Assembly: GCA_023251255.1 (NCBI GenBank)
Contig: JAHEZD010000056.1
Coordinates: forward strand, 1-39,395
From: Chitinophagaceae bacterium
Lineage (GTDB): Bacteria > Bacteroidota > Bacteroidia > Chitinophagales > Chitinophagaceae
Direction of reading: 5' to 3'
Length of the DNA stretch: 39,395 nt
The notes below the pieces were generated by a model that saw only the letters and a program-made list of their open reading frames with translations, did not search any database and had not been told where the DNA came from. Within the stretch, counting starts at the first letter, position 1. Every line of letters starts with the position of its first letter. This document shows, piece after piece, positions 23,109 through 32,222 of the stretch. Both the position numbers and the translations under genes were made by a program.

Positions 23109-23708
23109 CTATTCGGCTTCTGCTACTACTTCTGTCACTTCAGGAATCATACGTTTCATCATGCCTTCAATACCTGCTTTCAACGTTACCATTGATGATG
23201 GGCAACCACTACAGGAGCCTTGCAACATCAGGTTCACTACACCATCATTGTAACTTCTGAACTGTATGGCACCGCCATCCATTTCCACGGCTGGTTTTAC
23301 ATAGTTTTCCAACAATTCCTTCACACGTTTAACGATATCATCATCATCTGCACTTACGGTATTGCTCGACACCTGCTTCACTTTTGCCACTTCATCATCA
23401 TTTACCACCACGCCTCCATTCTCCAGATAATCCTTCAGGAATTGCTTGATGGTAGGAATCACATCCTGCCAATCTTCTGTATCGTTTGTTTTGGTAAGCG
23501 TTACAAAATTGCTGGCAATGAAAACACTTTTTATAAATGGAAAGCTGAAAAGCTCTTTTGCCAAGGGCGATGGCCCGGCCAAGCTTTCGTCAGCAAAATC
23601 AATGCTCTTGCCTGGATACAATAATTTGTTGGCCACAAACTTCATTGTTTCCGGGTTGGGGGTCATTTCTGTATAGATGCTGATAATGGGATTGCCTGTT
23701 GTAATCAT
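23109..23708 (-). CDS. nfuA: Nfu-type iron-sulfur cluster carrier
   Basis: This 199-residue protein has an N-terminal Nfu_N domain (about 8-95; ISIYTEMTPNPETMKFVANK, LFSFPFIKSVFIASNFVTL) and a C-terminal NifU-like domain (about 125-190). The latter has the cluster-binding CxxC in QGSCSGCPSS, preceded by VKPAVEMDGGAIQF. It receives Fe-S clusters from the assembly scaffold and passes them to client proteins. It is transcribed alone, with its own terminator at 23053-23085. It sits next to an enzyme with two 2Fe-2S clusters, though Nfu is a general carrier. Confidence 0.95.
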   Translation of the reverse strand: MITTGNPIISIYTEMTPNPETMKFVANKLLYPGKSIDFADESLAGPSPLAKELFSFPFIKSVFIASNFVTLTKTNDTEDWQDVIPTIKQFLKDYLENGGVVVNDDEVAKVKQVSSNTVSADDDDIVKRVKELLENYVKPAVEMDGGAIQFRSYNDGVVNLMLQGSCSGCPSSMVTLKAGIEGMMKRMIPEVTEVVAEAE

Positions 23709-23792
23709 AACTCAATGTTTTTCCAATGCGAAAATAACCAAATGAGTTGGGTGGTTGTTATTTGCTGCAATTGAATTTCGCTAATCGAAACT

Positions 23793-23813
23793 AAAAAGCC
23801 CCATTGCTGGGGC
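23793..23813 (-). terminator. Terminator of the small gene at 23855
   Basis: Stem GCCCC (23798-23802) / GGGGC (23809-23813) with a 6-nt loop and a minus-strand run of five T (23793-23797). Confidence 0.65.
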
Positions 23814-23854
23814 ATTTGAAAACCAACGACTGCTTGAGAAATATATGTGGGGTA

Positions 23855-24040
23855 CTAATAGTCTAACTTGGATGATAATAACCAGACCCCAAAACCTTCT
23901 TCAGAAAAAGTTGCTTGTGCTGCAGATGGTACTTTCTTTTCGCAGATTGTTTTTACATGGTCCAAAACCGAACAGGAATGTGTTGGGTAGCTTGCTGTAA
24001 TTACAGCTATTATCAATAATGTTCTAATAAGCATTTTCAT
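23855..24040 (-). CDS. Small secreted protein with cysteines
   Basis: 61 residues from the ATG at 24038-24040. The N-terminal 17-20 residues (MKMLIRTLLIIAVITAS) form a plausible signal peptide. The mature part has two cysteines, in HSCSV and TICEK, that could form a disulfide, and ends in a hydrophobic GVWLLSSKLDY. A terminator follows 41 bp downstream, which supports a real gene. I recognise no family. Confidence 0.45.
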   Translation of the reverse strand: MKMLIRTLLIIAVITASYPTHSCSVLDHVKTICEKKVPSAAQATFSEEGFGVWLLSSKLDY

Positions 24041-24360
24041 TTTTTTCTCATTTACAAGACAAAAATATCAAGTTTTTGCGCTTATACAACCACACAAACA
24101 TGTGAAGTTGGCAAAAAATAGAAAATAAATGCAGGTATTTGCAGTAATTATATTGAAATATTCAATTTAGGAAGCTTCAGTAGCCTATTATCTACCTCAA
24201 TTGTTAGTCATGGAATTTTAGCGGTATCGAAGACTTACTGAAGCAGCATCGAACAAGAACCTAACAAGGCTATTTAAAAACATTCCATTGTCTGAAAACG
24301 AAATTGCCTCAAGCGCAATTGCTTTATCGTTCAAAAAAAGTAGGGGTATGATTGACATTA
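24041..24360. other. Gene-free AT-rich stretch
   Basis: No supported frame on either strand and no repeat of the families found elsewhere. It presumably holds the promoter of the small gene at 23855-24040. Confidence 0.5.
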
Positions 24361-24389
24361 AAAATGCCGCAATAAAATCGCGGCATTTG
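24361..24389 (-). terminator. Terminator of the lipoprotein gene at 24407
   Basis: Stem AAATGCCGC (24363-24371) / GCGGCATTT (24381-24389), 9-nt loop, with T-rich minus-strand 3' side. It lies 17 bp after the stop. Confidence 0.8.
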
Positions 24390-24406
24390 GTTCAGAAGGT
24401 ATAAGA

Positions 24407-25186
24407 CTAATAGTAAAATTTAGTGACTTCAATATTGTCTGCCGCTCCTGGTATTTTTGTGGTCGATGTTCTTTGGATTGGCCTTCCATTACCATCATAA
24501 ACATAGACGTGCTGTATTGTCAATACAATAGTCCCCAGTTCATTTTTATGTTCCTCCTTTAACGGATTGTTACTGGACAAGTTTATCCCAGGTAAGAAGC
24601 CAAAATCTTCCAGCCCGCTGGTAGTGTTTATTTTATTGTCATATTCCACCATGCTTATTTCACCTGTTTTGACCCATGCGTTGTTTAGATAATCGAAATA
24701 CTCGGTCTTTGTGATATTACCAGTATTGTTATAAGTAAACTTTTCTTTGCCATAAGAAAGCAATCCCCCCGAACCATTGGGCCAGTATTCGGTCACTTCT
24801 GCCAATTTGTTGTTGACATAAGAAAACTCATTTTTATGCGTCATGGAGCCTGCCCCATTAAGGGTTTCCACTTTTGTGACAAAACCTGCAGTATAGGTGT
24901 ATTTCAATTTTATTGATCCATAAGCGGCCTCCTTCAATTTATTGCCATCGTAAATGAAATTCAAGGTACCCGTGAGATTGCCGCTACTCAATTTAGTAGA
25001 AATGCTTTTTACCGTTCCATCTGTATTATAGGATATTTCCGAATAATCAGTGGAGTGTTCAATCTTGCTAATATTGCTAGCTGTGTTATTTACAGGTGTC
25101 TGGTCCGTTGTGCTTTTTTTGCAGGACATACAAGTAAGCAGTACTAAACTTAATACGGTTACCATCATTTGATTTGCATTTTTCAT
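24407..25186 (-). CDS. Lipoprotein with YD-repeat-like strands
   Basis: The ATG at 25184-25186 begins a lipoprotein signal ending TCMSC; the longer upstream frame is ignored. The 259-residue protein repeats short beta units such as ISYNTDGTVKS, FIYDGNKLKEA and FSYVNNKLAEV, then FTYNNTGNITKTEYFD and YVYDGNGRPIQ. These resemble degenerate YD (Rhs-type) repeats found in many Bacteroidota lipoproteins. No enzyme domain. It follows the cytochrome gene by 102 bp, with a hairpin between them. Confidence 0.7.
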   Translation of the reverse strand: MKNANQMMVTVLSLVLLTCMSCKKSTTDQTPVNNTASNISKIEHSTDYSEISYNTDGTVKSISTKLSSGNLTGTLNFIYDGNKLKEAAYGSIKLKYTYTAGFVTKVETLNGAGSMTHKNEFSYVNNKLAEVTEYWPNGSGGLLSYGKEKFTYNNTGNITKTEYFDYLNNAWVKTGEISMVEYDNKINTTSGLEDFGFLPGINLSSNNPLKEEHKNELGTIVLTIQHVYVYDGNGRPIQRTSTTKIPGAADNIEVTKFYY

Positions 25187-25213
25187 TTGTATTGTTTGTT
25201 TTATTGTGAAGAA

Positions 25214-25237
25214 GAAGCCAGACAGTTGCCTGGCTTC
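25214..25237. terminator. Hairpin between cytochrome and lipoprotein genes
   Basis: Stem GAAGCCAG / CTGGCTTC with an 8-nt loop. There is no strong T-run, so it may attenuate rather than end transcription between the two minus-strand genes. Confidence 0.45.
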
Positions 25238-25288
25238 CAACTTTCCCGTGTGTGATTTTTTATGGGGAAAGTATCTTGGTGTCATTTG

Positions 25289-25876
25289 TTATTTCAAGTC
25301 TGCAAATGCTTTGGGAGCAGGTACCACATTGTTTACAGGCTTGGTGGTTTTCAGGAAAGCGTAAATGGCTTTAATATCATTGTCTTCGAGATTCTTGTAG
25401 TTGAACCAGGGCATTGGGGGCAATAGGCCCCTTCCGTTTTCCATTCCCTTCAGTTTGCCCTTGCGCAGGGCTGTAGTGAACTGTTCCTCGCTCCAAGTGC
25501 CTATCCCTGAGTTATCACTGGTGATGTTACCTGCAAAGGATGCTCCCCAAGGACCAACGGCAGAAGTTAGATCCGGACTAAGCATTGCCCATCCATTCCT
25601 TACTTGATTTGTGTCAATAGGAGGTTGTTTGCCGTCGTGCTGGAAGCCAGATAAACGCAGTTCCGGAATAATTTCCGGACCATTCGGCCCCATCCTCTTG
25701 GGTGAATGGCAGTCGTCGCAACCCATGATGGTTACTAAATAGGCTCCTCTCTTAACCAATGAGGCACTATCCATAATGGCAGCATTGGCACTGTTTTGCC
25801 TGTTACTATTGCAAGAAGATATGATTAAGCTACCTGCTGTTGCAAAAGCAGCAATGACAATAAACGTTTTACGCAT
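25289..25876 (-). CDS. Lipid-anchored monoheme cytochrome c
   Basis: This 195-residue protein has a lipobox at about residue 22 (LIISSC), then a class I-type cytochrome c domain. The heme site is C53-D-D-C56-H57 in TIMGCDDCHSPK, and the distal ligand is most likely the methionine in LPPMPWFNYKNL. The C-terminal helix DNDIKAIYAFLKTTKPVNN is typical of the fold. It resembles small cytochromes with the NITSD and GIGTWSEEQF motifs, seen in dehydrogenase-associated cytochrome subunits. No dehydrogenase lies beside it, so the electron donor is unknown. It would face the periplasm. Confidence 0.88.
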   Translation of the reverse strand: MRKTFIVIAAFATAGSLIISSCNSNRQNSANAAIMDSASLVKRGAYLVTIMGCDDCHSPKRMGPNGPEIIPELRLSGFQHDGKQPPIDTNQVRNGWAMLSPDLTSAVGPWGASFAGNITSDNSGIGTWSEEQFTTALRKGKLKGMENGRGLLPPMPWFNYKNLEDNDIKAIYAFLKTTKPVNNVVPAPKAFADLK

Positions 25877-25984
25877 GATAGAATTGATTTTTGCTTTTTA
25901 ATGATGAGCAAATATCTCCTTGCGTAAAGGGCCGCACAACCACACAAATATGTAACTGTGATGGAAGGATTATTTCACGGATAA

Positions 25985-26015
25985 AAGAAAGCCATGCAGT
26001 TCGCATGGCTTTCTT
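25985..26015. terminator. Strong hairpin terminator after the response regulator
   Basis: Perfect 13-bp stem (25985-25997 and 26003-26015) with a 5-nt loop. The minus-strand 3' side is T-rich (TTTTAT), matching the response-regulator gene ending at 26126. Confidence 0.75.
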
Positions 26016-26125
26016 CTTCGTTATAGTATTGAAAATCGTATTGTTAATTATCGCTTTCGAGGCTCCACGACAAGTATGGCTGTACGGGGTTGGAGGTCCA
26101 TCAAACATAGCATAATGAGCCGCTT

Positions 26126-26758
26126 CTATATAATCCTATCCTTAAAGGCTTTAGCAACGGCTTCGCTCTTGCTGTTTACATGGAGCTTTTCATATATCTT
26201 CTTGATATGGCTCCTGACCGTATCAATAGCGATAAACATATCGGAGGCAATCATCTTATAACTGTAACCGTCTACCAACAGTTGAAGTACCTGCTTTTCC
26301 CTATCGGACAGATTATAGTCCTCGCCTTTTTCATTGTTCATGGACGAGAACATTTTCAGCACTTGCGTGGCAATGGATGCGGTCATGGGCGCACCACCAG
26401 TATTGGCTTCAGTAATGTATTCCAACAGTTTATTGGGAGGTGTCTTCTTTAAAATATAACCATTTGCCCCATTACTGATAGCTTGAAAAACATTCTTATT
26501 GTCATCAAAAACAGTGAGCATCAAAATCTTTACCTCACTGTTTACTTCGCGGACCCTCTTCAGGCCTTCAATGCCATTTACAATAGGCATGTCAATATCC
26601 ATCAACACAACGTCAGGGCGAAAGGCTTCTATTTCCTGCACCACATTTTCGCAGTTCTTGAAAGATGCCATTACATCAAAGCCATCACTTCCCCCTATTA
26701 ACATCGTAAGGCCCTCCCTTAATTGCGGGTTGTCTTCATACAGGATTACTTTTATCAT
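26126..26758 (-). CDS. NarL/FixJ-type response regulator
   Basis: This 210-residue protein has an N-terminal receiver domain with acidic pocket YEDN (E8, D9), phosphoacceptor D54 in VLMDIDMP, T82 in LMLTVFDD and K104 in YILKKT. The C-terminal LuxR-type HTH (about 148-205) has NLSDREKQVLQLLVDGYSYKMIA and IDTVRSHIKKIYEKLHVNSKSEAV. The partner is very likely the HisKA_3-type kinase at 28000-31062, two genes upstream in the same operon. The target genes are not evident. Confidence 0.94.
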   Translation of the reverse strand: MIKVILYEDNPQLREGLTMLIGGSDGFDVMASFKNCENVVQEIEAFRPDVVLMDIDMPIVNGIEGLKRVREVNSEVKILMLTVFDDNKNVFQAISNGANGYILKKTPPNKLLEYITEANTGGAPMTASIATQVLKMFSSMNNEKGEDYNLSDREKQVLQLLVDGYSYKMIASDMFIAIDTVRSHIKKIYEKLHVNSKSEAVAKAFKDRII

Positions 26759-26857
26759 CGGATTTTTATTTAAATGTTAAAATTAACCGTTTGCCTTATT
26801 GCAGGCAACCACATAATCATGTACGCCAATTTCATTCAACATGAAATACCTATTGCT

Positions 26858-27967
26858 TTAAAAGCCCCTTCCCCCTGTTGCCAACTTGTATACTTTAGGC
26901 AGCAAGGCCCTGAGGAGGGCTCCAAAAGCCATGCAAAAAAACATAACCATTAATGGAACCATTATATACGCTACGAGCCTGTAATTGGGTACGTTATAAA
27001 AGTACCTACAAGAAAGCCTGATTGCATAGGGGAGCAGGGGTACATGCATACCGTAAATCACAAAAGCAAATGCCGCCATCCATATAAACCATTTCCGGCC
27101 CATGCACCATTTCACCAATCTGTCCGTACTGAACCAAATAGCCATAACACCTGCTATAACAGAGCCTGCATACAGTAAAATAAATATCCAGGAGTGCCAG
27201 TTACTGCCATCATTTTCCAATTCAAAAGCAAGGAATGTCTTTATAACGCTTAATCCAATGAAGAAAAGCCAGCTTACGTAGCTGCTGAACCATTGTGGCT
27301 TCCTATCCAAGGGATAATTGTTTTTGCACAACCAGATACCCAATGAAAAAAACAGCAGCCCCATGCCTTCAATAAGATAGATGCCAAAGCCTATTATCCA
27401 TAAAAAAGAGACGATGGAAAACCATATTCGTGGATACTTCAACACCATCCACTTCAGTACTGGATAAAGAAGGTTATAGAAGAACAGGCTTTTGATGAAC
27501 CATAACTGGTAGGAAATCGGAACGACTATCCACCTTAACAGAATGCCACCCCAACCAATTTCATTATAGGGCCTGTTATCTCCCAATTGATCGAGTTGCG
27601 CATCTTTGACTGCCTTTGCTGTTACAGGAAACTGTTGGAACAAATAAGTGATTGCAAGCCCAACCGCACTCCATATCAGAAAAGGGATGATAAGCGTCAC
27701 CAACCTTTTTTTTATCCTTTCTGCATAGGGCCGTTGGTCCTGTAACGCAAATATGTAACCCGAAATAATGAACAGCAATGGAAGCCTGAAACGCAGTACA
27801 CCATTAGCCAAGAAATATTCAATGAAGGTGGTGAATGTAAGAGGTTCATTGACCAAACTGTCTTTTTGAAGATAGGTCTCATTAAGGTTATAGCCATGCA
27901 CAAACAATAGCAATGCTATACACACAAAGGAATAGAACCTCAGTTTCTGGCTGATAAAACGGGTCAT
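26858..27967 (-). CDS. Acyltransferase 3 family membrane protein
   Basis: This 369-residue protein has about ten membrane helices and the acyltransferase-3 layout. The early histidine is in LLFVHGYNLNE (family catalytic His). PLLFIISGYIFA follows, then a basic RIKKRLVTLIIPFLIW segment and YQLWFIKSLFFYNLLYP. It probably acylates a sugar or glycan at the inner membrane. Unusually, it lies between the sensor kinase (32 bp upstream) and the response regulator (99 bp downstream) on one strand, so it is probably co-transcribed with a two-component system and may be its effector. Confidence 0.85.
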   Translation of the reverse strand: MTRFISQKLRFYSFVCIALLLFVHGYNLNETYLQKDSLVNEPLTFTTFIEYFLANGVLRFRLPLLFIISGYIFALQDQRPYAERIKKRLVTLIIPFLIWSAVGLAITYLFQQFPVTAKAVKDAQLDQLGDNRPYNEIGWGGILLRWIVVPISYQLWFIKSLFFYNLLYPVLKWMVLKYPRIWFSIVSFLWIIGFGIYLIEGMGLLFFSLGIWLCKNNYPLDRKPQWFSSYVSWLFFIGLSVIKTFLAFELENDGSNWHSWIFILLYAGSVIAGVMAIWFSTDRLVKWCMGRKWFIWMAAFAFVIYGMHVPLLPYAIRLSCRYFYNVPNYRLVAYIMVPLMVMFFCMAFGALLRALLPKVYKLATGGRGF

Positions 27968-27999
27968 GTTTTATTGTTGATTAGTTTCATAGCTATCTT

Positions 28000-30900
28000 T
28001 TATCCCAGTGGAACCGATAACCTAATTTTTGTGCCTTCCCCTTCTTTGGAATGTATATCCAGCCTTCCATTAATACCATCAGCCCGTTTTTTCATATTGC
28101 CTATCCCATTGCCATTATCTGCATTGTCTGCTGTAAAACCAACGCCATTATCCTTTACGCAAAGGATCAATTTCCTATTCTGAACACTTATATCAATCCA
28201 TACCGTTTCCGCTTTTGAATATTTAGCAGCATTGTTCACCGCTTCTTTGAACACCAGGAAAAAGTCCCTCCTTGCCTCCATGTTCAATTTTATATCCAAT
28301 ACGTCCTCTGCAATGTTGAACTTGATATCCATGTCTTTTGCTTCCAGCACATTGGTGGCAAACTCCCTCATACGGGCTGTGACTTTCTGCATGCTGTCGT
28401 TGCTTGGTTTGATGCTCCAAACAATATCATCCATTGCTTCCATCATCCTCTGGCTATTGTCTCCAATTTTACCTAGGTATTCAGCAGTTCTTACAGCATC
28501 TGTACTCATCTTGTTCTTTGCCATGGCGGTCAAGATATTGATGGTACTCAATGTACTGCCCATATCGTCGTGCAGGTCCCTAGCCACGCGTGTCCTTATT
28601 TTCTCCACAGCCAAAAGCTTATTTACTTTCATGGTATACACACTATAGATAGCCAGCGCAGTCAAGAGCAGCAATACACTCAGGAACCAATAGGTCCGCC
28701 AAAACGGGGGTTTGATATGAACAATTATCTCGGTTATGTTCTGGGACCTCATCCCTTCAATGTTCTCAGCATAAATCTTGAAAGTGTACTTGCCTGGCGG
28801 CAATAGGGAATAATTAATGTACAATGACTTATCGGCTTTTATCCAGTCTTTATCAATACCTTCCATTTTGTAATAATAACTAAGCTTATCATGCTGCATA
28901 AAACTCAGTGCTGCATAGTAAAGGCTGAAGGAATTCTGGTCATTCCTTAGTTTGACCGCTCCGCTTCCTAACAAAGAATCGACAGGAAGATAGGTATTGA
29001 ACAATTTAAAATCTGTAATCGTAACATTTGGGGGGAGCTGCGTATTGGCAAAAATGGACGGATGGAAAACTACTAGTGCATTGCTACCTGCAAACATTAA
29101 TAGGCCCTGACTACTTACGTAATCAGCAGACTTTGCCTGCTCGGCCGAGATGATGCCATCTTTGCTGCCATAAAAGGTAATAGCATTTGTTAGCGGGTTG
29201 TACCTACTTAATCCATTGGCGGTTATTATCCAAAGAAAACCCTTCTTGTCAACACGCAAACGTTCTACAGTATTGCTGGGTAATCCGTCTTCATATTTCA
29301 GCAAACGAATGGTCTGTCTTTTTTTATTGACAAAGTTCAAAGCACCAGCTCCTACAACAATAATACTATCGTTCAACTGTTCTATGTCGAATGCCGTATT
29401 TGTATAAAGATTGTTCCTTTCTTTTCCTGCAGTATAATGCTGCAGTACTTTACCCGTATTCTGGTCAATGGCAAAAAAACCTTTTTCGTGTGTGGCCAGC
29501 CAAAGCCATCCTTGATTATCTATAAATACTTTATAAATAATGCTGCCTATTTCCTGCACCAAGGTAAACTGGTTATTGCTGTACTTGATTAGTCTTCCCC
29601 CCTGTGTGCCAAACCAAAGTTGGCCTTGCTTGTCTTCTGTAATATACCGTATAGTGCTATTGTTGAAAATGGCCGGCCTTAAATATTCAGTTGTATTTTT
29701 TGTTGGGTTATGAACAAGCAGGACGCCAAAATTGCACCCGATGAAAATGCTGCCTGTGGATGATTGCCGCTGCATGCACCACGTCATTTTAGAAACCCCT
29801 TCCAGAAATGCTACCGAATCCTTCTTTTTGGGCTTCTGGTCGTATACATGATTGGCGACAGTATTGAAGTTCTTATCTAGCGATTTCACACCTTGGCCCC
29901 AGGATGTGAACCAGAAATTCCCATTGGGCATTTCCAAAATATCGGTAATGGATGTGGTAGATTTCGAATTATCGAAGAGGATATTGATGACTGCATACGA
30001 ACTGCTGGCCACAGAGGTAAAATAGAGGCCCCTGTCTGTTGCCAACCAAATAGCACCATCGTTATCCTCCATTACCTGAAACACATAGTCATAGTTAATA
30101 CCTATGTTATCAATGCTCAAATTGCTTTTTATGTAATTGAACCTTTGATCCTTCTTGTCATATTTGTATAGAACCCCTAGGCCCGAAATCCAAAAATCGG
30201 CTTTTCGTGTCTCATAAAAACGGCGGTACTCTGAATAGCCCACCGGGCCGGTATTGAGGCCAATGGTATCCTTGTTCAGGTAGTTACCATTGCTGTCCAA
30301 ACAATACCTTACCTGTCCGCCTATTCCGGGCCAACCGCAAACCCAAATCCTCCTTTTTTTATCTATATATAATTCAGTTATTTTATCCTGCACTTTGCTG
30401 TTATTGAGTATGGCTATATGCTGGGGGTTATAGTTCCTGGTCCAGACTTCATGGGTTGGTTTGTTGTAAATACAGATGCCACTGTCACCACTGAACCAAT
30501 ATTGTTTCTTTACAACATCTTCAAACGTGGTAGCATATAGACCCTGGCCCCATCCCTTTGGAAAAGGGAAAGGGTTGTCCTCTATAAACGCATTCTCTTT
30601 TTTGCTGTAATGCAAAACACCATACCTGTGCAGGTCCAAATAAAGCTCCCCGTCACTGGCCTTCCAAATAAAAGGGTCGGTTCTAGGGCGTAGCTCCATG
30701 GAGGTCTTCAGTCCCACTTTCTTGTAGGTGGATTTAGAGGTATTGAAAATGCCGAATTCCTTAATGGTGGGAAAACTGAGGAACAAACAATTACTATCCA
30801 ATTGGATAATCTGGGTCAAACTCGAATAAGGTATGGCCTCAAGGCCCGTGCTGAACTGCACAAACTTGCTGCCATCAAAACGTTGAAGACCGTTTGATGT

Positions 30901-31062
30901 GCCTACCCAAATAAATCCTTTCTTGTCCTGGTAAATAGTATTGATAGTATTGCTGGATAGGCCCATACCATCCTGTGTGCTGATATGTATAAATGCCTGC
31001 TGCGCCAAGGCTGCCTGCATTGAAAGCAACAACAAGGTGGATATAAAAAGTACAGGCCTCAT
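28000..31062 (-). CDS. Sensor histidine kinase with two-component propeller
   Basis: 1020 residues. A signal peptide (about 1-21) is followed by a periplasmic region of about 760 residues. That region carries Reg_prop propeller blades (repeating IYQDKKGFIWVGTSNGLQRFD, ITEDKQGQLWFGTQGG and LRVDKKGFLWIITANGLSRY units) and a Y_Y_Y domain near 700-775. One membrane helix (about 792-811) leads to a HisKA_3 dimerisation domain with phosphorylatable H831 in VARDLHDDMGSTLS. The HATPase_c domain has KEAVNNAAKYS, DNGVGF and GNGIGNMKKRA. It lacks the receiver and AraC domains of full hybrid sensors, and signals instead to a separate LuxR-type regulator. Confidence 0.94.
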   Translation of the reverse strand: MRPVLFISTLLLLSMQAALAQQAFIHISTQDGMGLSSNTINTIYQDKKGFIWVGTSNGLQRFDGSKFVQFSTGLEAIPYSSLTQIIQLDSNCLFLSFPTIKEFGIFNTSKSTYKKVGLKTSMELRPRTDPFIWKASDGELYLDLHRYGVLHYSKKENAFIEDNPFPFPKGWGQGLYATTFEDVVKKQYWFSGDSGICIYNKPTHEVWTRNYNPQHIAILNNSKVQDKITELYIDKKRRIWVCGWPGIGGQVRYCLDSNGNYLNKDTIGLNTGPVGYSEYRRFYETRKADFWISGLGVLYKYDKKDQRFNYIKSNLSIDNIGINYDYVFQVMEDNDGAIWLATDRGLYFTSVASSSYAVINILFDNSKSTTSITDILEMPNGNFWFTSWGQGVKSLDKNFNTVANHVYDQKPKKKDSVAFLEGVSKMTWCMQRQSSTGSIFIGCNFGVLLVHNPTKNTTEYLRPAIFNNSTIRYITEDKQGQLWFGTQGGRLIKYSNNQFTLVQEIGSIIYKVFIDNQGWLWLATHEKGFFAIDQNTGKVLQHYTAGKERNNLYTNTAFDIEQLNDSIIVVGAGALNFVNKKRQTIRLLKYEDGLPSNTVERLRVDKKGFLWIITANGLSRYNPLTNAITFYGSKDGIISAEQAKSADYVSSQGLLMFAGSNALVVFHPSIFANTQLPPNVTITDFKLFNTYLPVDSLLGSGAVKLRNDQNSFSLYYAALSFMQHDKLSYYYKMEGIDKDWIKADKSLYINYSLLPPGKYTFKIYAENIEGMRSQNITEIIVHIKPPFWRTYWFLSVLLLLTALAIYSVYTMKVNKLLAVEKIRTRVARDLHDDMGSTLSTINILTAMAKNKMSTDAVRTAEYLGKIGDNSQRMMEAMDDIVWSIKPSNDSMQKVTARMREFATNVLEAKDMDIKFNIAEDVLDIKLNMEARRDFFLVFKEAVNNAAKYSKAETVWIDISVQNRKLILCVKDNGVGFTADNADNGNGIGNMKKRADGINGRLDIHSKEGEGTKIRLSVPLG

Positions 31063-31271
31063 GTATACCTACAAATCTAGCTTTTTGCAAACAGCAAAAA
31101 AAGAATTACCCCCAAACCACATGTTTATGTGGTGCCTGGTTAATTGCATAAAAAAGGGCTGTGTAGAAACACTGCCCGAACCTAAACTAAACTGCCTATG
31201 AGAATTTTAACTGTTATCCTGTGTTATAATACTGTCCTTAATTTTTTTCTTATAAACAATAAGGGATTTAC

Positions 31272-32066
31272 TTATCCAATCTGATCCTGCATCAATAGCG
31301 CTGCACAGATGTTTGCAAGTAGGAACCTTTCTTCTGCGGGTAAATCACTCAAGTATACTACGCCTTTGTCCAACATACTGACTGCTGCTACTGGCTTGTC
31401 CTGCTTGTTCCTTATTTCCAGGCCAACGGCACCGAACAAAATGTTCGCAGCTTTACCATCCTTTCCCTGCATCTGTGTTATTGGCTTCAATGTGTAATAA
31501 TTATCCTTGTTCATGGCAACAATACCTATGTATTTTTGGGGCTTTCCCGCCCATGCTTCATTATCAAACAATAGTTCCCAAGGCTTGCTGTACTTATTGG
31601 TGTACAGCCTGATATAGAAAGTGTTGCTGCTGGTGGAATTGTGCAGGAAGAGTTCTGTTGCAATGTTTACAATATTATTTTCATTCTTGCCAATCTGTAG
31701 GTAATCGGAACTGGCCTTGGTGAGGCAGAACACTTCTGAGGAATCCCCTTTTGCATCTGCCATGGCAAACTTCAATGTCTGCTTCTTTTTGGTCTCAACC
31801 CAGGAAAGCACGTTCTGATAATTGTAATCGGTTGGATTGCCAATGCTCCATCCATACCTGGATTCGTAGCCTTTTGTCCATGAGCGTTTTACTGAAATAG
31901 TCTGGTATTCGCCAAAGGCCATGGTTTCCTTTGCAAAGATTTTCCGGCGGTTGTTTACTTGGTACTCTTCCTTGTGCAACCAGTCGTTTTCATTGAGCGC
32001 CATCTTAGCAGGCGTACACTGTACCAGTACAAAGGCCATTAATAAACCAGGGAAGAAATATTTCAT
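31272..32066 (-). CDS. Lipoprotein of unknown function
   Basis: The ATG at 32064-32066 (MKYFFPGLLMAFVLVQC) is chosen; the frame is open upstream but without homology or a signal. This gives 264 residues with the acylated Cys at about 17 in the same LVQC context as the 3408-4571 lipoprotein. The mature protein is soluble and mixed alpha/beta (RSWTKGYESRYGWSIGNPTD, KPWELLFDNEAWAGKPQKYIG). I do not recognise a family. It is followed by about 200 bp before the sensor kinase, and precedes it in the same direction. Confidence 0.6.
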   Translation of the reverse strand: MKYFFPGLLMAFVLVQCTPAKMALNENDWLHKEEYQVNNRRKIFAKETMAFGEYQTISVKRSWTKGYESRYGWSIGNPTDYNYQNVLSWVETKKKQTLKFAMADAKGDSSEVFCLTKASSDYLQIGKNENNIVNIATELFLHNSTSSNTFYIRLYTNKYSKPWELLFDNEAWAGKPQKYIGIVAMNKDNYYTLKPITQMQGKDGKAANILFGAVGLEIRNKQDKPVAAVSMLDKGVVYLSDLPAEERFLLANICAALLMQDQIG

Positions 32067-32222
32067 GGTGCAATATATTTCCTGCAAGGTGGGCCATTGT
32101 TGATTGCTTACATAGTTGAAGGGTATAAACGGTTCATTCTTTTGGTAACTGGCAAATGCCACCACATATTTATGTGGCAGATATAGTGAAAGAAAGAGTA
32201 CCACTACAATGTTACGAAGTGC

